From Anthonomus grandis grandis (Eukaryota > Arthropoda > Insecta > Coleoptera > Curculionidae), in NCBI RefSeq assembly GCF_022605725.1, contig NC_065546.1:42094227-42158226 (forward strand): a DNA stretch of 64,000 nt, written 5' to 3'. How positions within the stretch are numbered: the stretch's first letter is position 1; every line of letters begins with the position of its first letter. The notes beneath the pieces were generated by a model. The model made no database searches and had not been told where the DNA came from. It saw nothing but the letters and a program-made list of their open reading frames with translations. Of this stretch, positions 61,994 through 64,000 are shown one piece after another. The translations under genes were made by a program, and so were the position numbers.

Positions 61994-62019
61994 ATGACTT
62001 CCGGAAAAGAAACCATGGG
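61994..62019 (+). CDS. Candidate first coding exon of an unidentified gene
   Basis: ATG ACT TCC GGA AAA GAA ACC ATG GG encodes MTSGKETM plus two bases and is followed by a good donor, GTAAGC. The preceding sequence has no close upstream ATG in a long frame and is preceded by a mixed-composition region free of recognised transposons. The product cannot be named from eight residues, and the next exon is not visible before 64000. It could be chance. Confidence 0.35.
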
Positions 62020-62760
62020 GTAAGCCATATCCATAATTAAATGCCAATTTTAAAAACTGTTTTATTGGTAATTCGGACGTTATATGGTATAGTTATTTAG
62101 CACAGTGGATTTCATGAAGGAATCACACCCAGTTCTTGTTTTTTTTTAATTTATTTTTTATTTATTTATTCGCCTTATAATAAACTTGCAAATTAATAAA
62201 TAAAATTGTTGAAAAGGCTTGTGGATGTCACACCCAGACATTTATAATTCAATAAAATATCTAAAAAACTATACAGGCTTGAACAAATTGTATGTTTAGG
62301 TCAAAACTTTCAGTCCTAAACTTTGCCAACAATACTGGCAATTATCTGATATATATTGTATGAAAATTATAAGGAAATCTATTATTAACAAAGCTAGAAC
62401 AATAAATTATTCATGATAATCATATTTTCATTATTTTTAATTTTTAAAATTGTGTTATAAAGGGCTCATATGATAGAAATGTATAGACATATATAGAATG
62501 TTTAATACTATTTTAAATTTACTATTAAATTGATTTCTTTGATATTCCTTAGAACCCTGTTAATTGTTAGACTGCTTTAATCTGCCAAGAAACTATAATT
62601 AGAATAAAATAAATGTCAGTCCAAATAGTTGAACAAAATTTGGCTAAAAATATACCTAATTTCCTTTGGTTCTATACCTACTAATGATGTAGAACTTTTG
62701 TATATTATCTTTAAACACTTTTAAAATTCCATCTTATTTATGTGTTCAACTATTCATTTC
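62020..62760. other. AT-rich, nothing recognised
   Basis: Intron-like AT-rich DNA without repeats or frames I can assign. Confidence 0.4.
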
Positions 62761-64000
62761 CAAATCAAAGACAATTCAAGTCAATTATGCTTTATTGTAT
62801 GAGGAGCTAAGACTCCTATTTACAAAGCTGAATTAAAAAAGAAAAAATGTTAGATAAAGGTATAAAAAACAATTTTTATGTATAACAAAATAACAACAAA
62901 AGGCAGACAAACATGAACAACAATAAGTTAACAATACTTACAATTTACAATGATAGATGATAAAATTCCTTAAGAGAATAAAAGGCCTTGCTTAACAATA
63001 CTTTCTTCACCTGTTTAAAAAGTCCCTCACTATCTAAATTTTTGATTTTCAGAAGCAGATGGTTAAATATTTTTATTCACTCATATATGATTGAACTCTT
63101 AGTCAAGGAAGTTTTTAGAATGGGTATTCCCAAATTCTTGGTTCTGAACCTTGTTACCATTAATTGCATTGTTCTGCTATTTAGTGATCTTTTGTATTTT
63201 TTGTAAATCATATATATGTCCAAATTTTTGCTGCCCTTACCGAAAAACATGAGGATGTCAATTTTTTTTCTCGAGATCTGTGTATGGCCATCAAACTTCA
63301 ACCACCAATCCCAAAAACTTGTAAGTTGCCTACTTAATGAGACATCTAGAACTATATCAGTACAGTACATTTAAAGTTTATATTAGTTTTTTTTGAGCAA
63401 TAAAAATCAACCAAGACAGAAGTTAAACACTTCACATATGGTTTCTGATTAGTTAAGTAAGACTGTAGCCAGTTGAGAGTAACTCTTTGAAAACCCTAAT
63501 AAGTAAGTTTCTGCAGCAGTATTCCTTAATTCACACAGCCACTTCCCCAAAAATTTGTTGGATTCCAAACTGGCTAATATTTAAAAATTTATGTTTTTAA
63601 AGAAATGACATCATTCTAGATTTGACTATCTTTTCTATAACTTAGATAAAGTAGGAAGAAGGGATATAGGGTTATAGAAAAAAAAGGATCTTTAAAACTG
63701 CCACCTTTAAACAGAGGTCTTACCAAAGCTGAATTTAAACTATATGGGAATATACTTGAATCAAAAGAATTATTTATTGTAGTAGCTAAAACACACAATC
63801 TGGCAGCCTGGTAAATATTTCTACTGAAACTTCAGTCAATTCCTCATGAGTTTTTATTCTGAATTTGTCTAAGTATGGTTTTAATTTCATTAATATGAGT
63901 ATGAAATAAGCTAAATGAACCAGACACTGAAATATGTCTCAAATATTGCATAGGATCCAACCCATATGGCATCTGGCAAGTCAGCTTTTGAGCAATAGAG
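62761..64000 (-). pseudogene. Non-LTR retrotransposon running off the window (family D-like)
   Basis: Minus-strand blocks from the right edge leftward: INEIKTILRQIQNKNS (about 63900-63850), then NNSFDSSIFPYSLNSALVRP with LFKGGSF (63765-63700), the start of the reverse transcriptase domain. After a stretch with TI..NL.YFLKIYK-like fragments come C-terminal fragments near 63370-63077. The active-site blocks GVPQGS and ADD are not visible, so an internal deletion is likely between about 63650 and 63400. The 3' end near 62761-62790 has AATAAAG followed by TTGACTTGAA-type sequence like the other family D copies. Confidence 0.65.

Overview
This is a 64 kb AT-rich stretch of an animal nuclear genome, almost certainly an insect. 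The evidence is: spliced genes with GT-AG introns; an omega-class glutathione S-transferase; transposon-borne MADF/BESS (Adf-1-like) proteins, a combination typical of arthropods; a Ty3/gypsy element carrying an envelope gene, as insect errantiviruses do; and many non-LTR retrotransposon, Harbinger, Tc1/mariner, MULE and hAT copies. I cannot name the order or species from sequence alone.

Host content is small. One complete gene can be reconstructed: an omega GST of 245 residues in five exons on the + strand (26027-26051, 40199-40307, 43067-43289, 45829-46071, 46135-46272), with matching splice phases and a poly(A) signal at 46648. Its 14 kb first intron and the next two introns are packed with transposons. 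There are two tRNA genes: tRNA-Arg(ACG) at 18616-18688 (-), and tRNA-Phe(GAA) at 40574-40646 (+) inside GST intron 2. A possible first coding exon of another gene lies at 61994-62019.

Layout. 1-7.4 kb: three non-LTR retrotransposon remnants. 7.9-14.1 kb: two Harbinger transposons 35 bp apart in an older repeat. 14.8-17.4 kb: a 5'-truncated non-LTR copy. 17.8-19.1 kb: a mariner-like (rosa-type) remnant, tRNA-Arg and another mariner-like end. 21.3-25.1 kb: a Mutator-like element with a 9-bp target duplication. 26.0-46.3 kb: the GST gene with intronic retroelements, a foldback MITE, two rosa-type mariners and one Tc1 element. 46.8-48.9 kb: a decayed gypsy element. 49.6-53.9 kb: a third Harbinger, split by a 2.4 kb LTR element that has kept gag and envelope fragments but lost pol. 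55.1-58.0 kb: a fourth Harbinger. 58.1-61.2 kb: a hAT element. 62.8 kb to the end: a non-LTR copy running off the window.

The most interesting organisation is in the Harbinger elements. In three of the four, the transposase and the MADF-BESS accessory gene lie on opposite strands with interdigitated exons: each gene's main exon sits inside the other gene's intron. The most interesting single object is the pol-less gag/envelope LTR element. Nearly all mobile-element genes here carry frameshifts or stops, so they are annotated as pseudogenes. Coordinates of element ends without clear target duplications are approximate.
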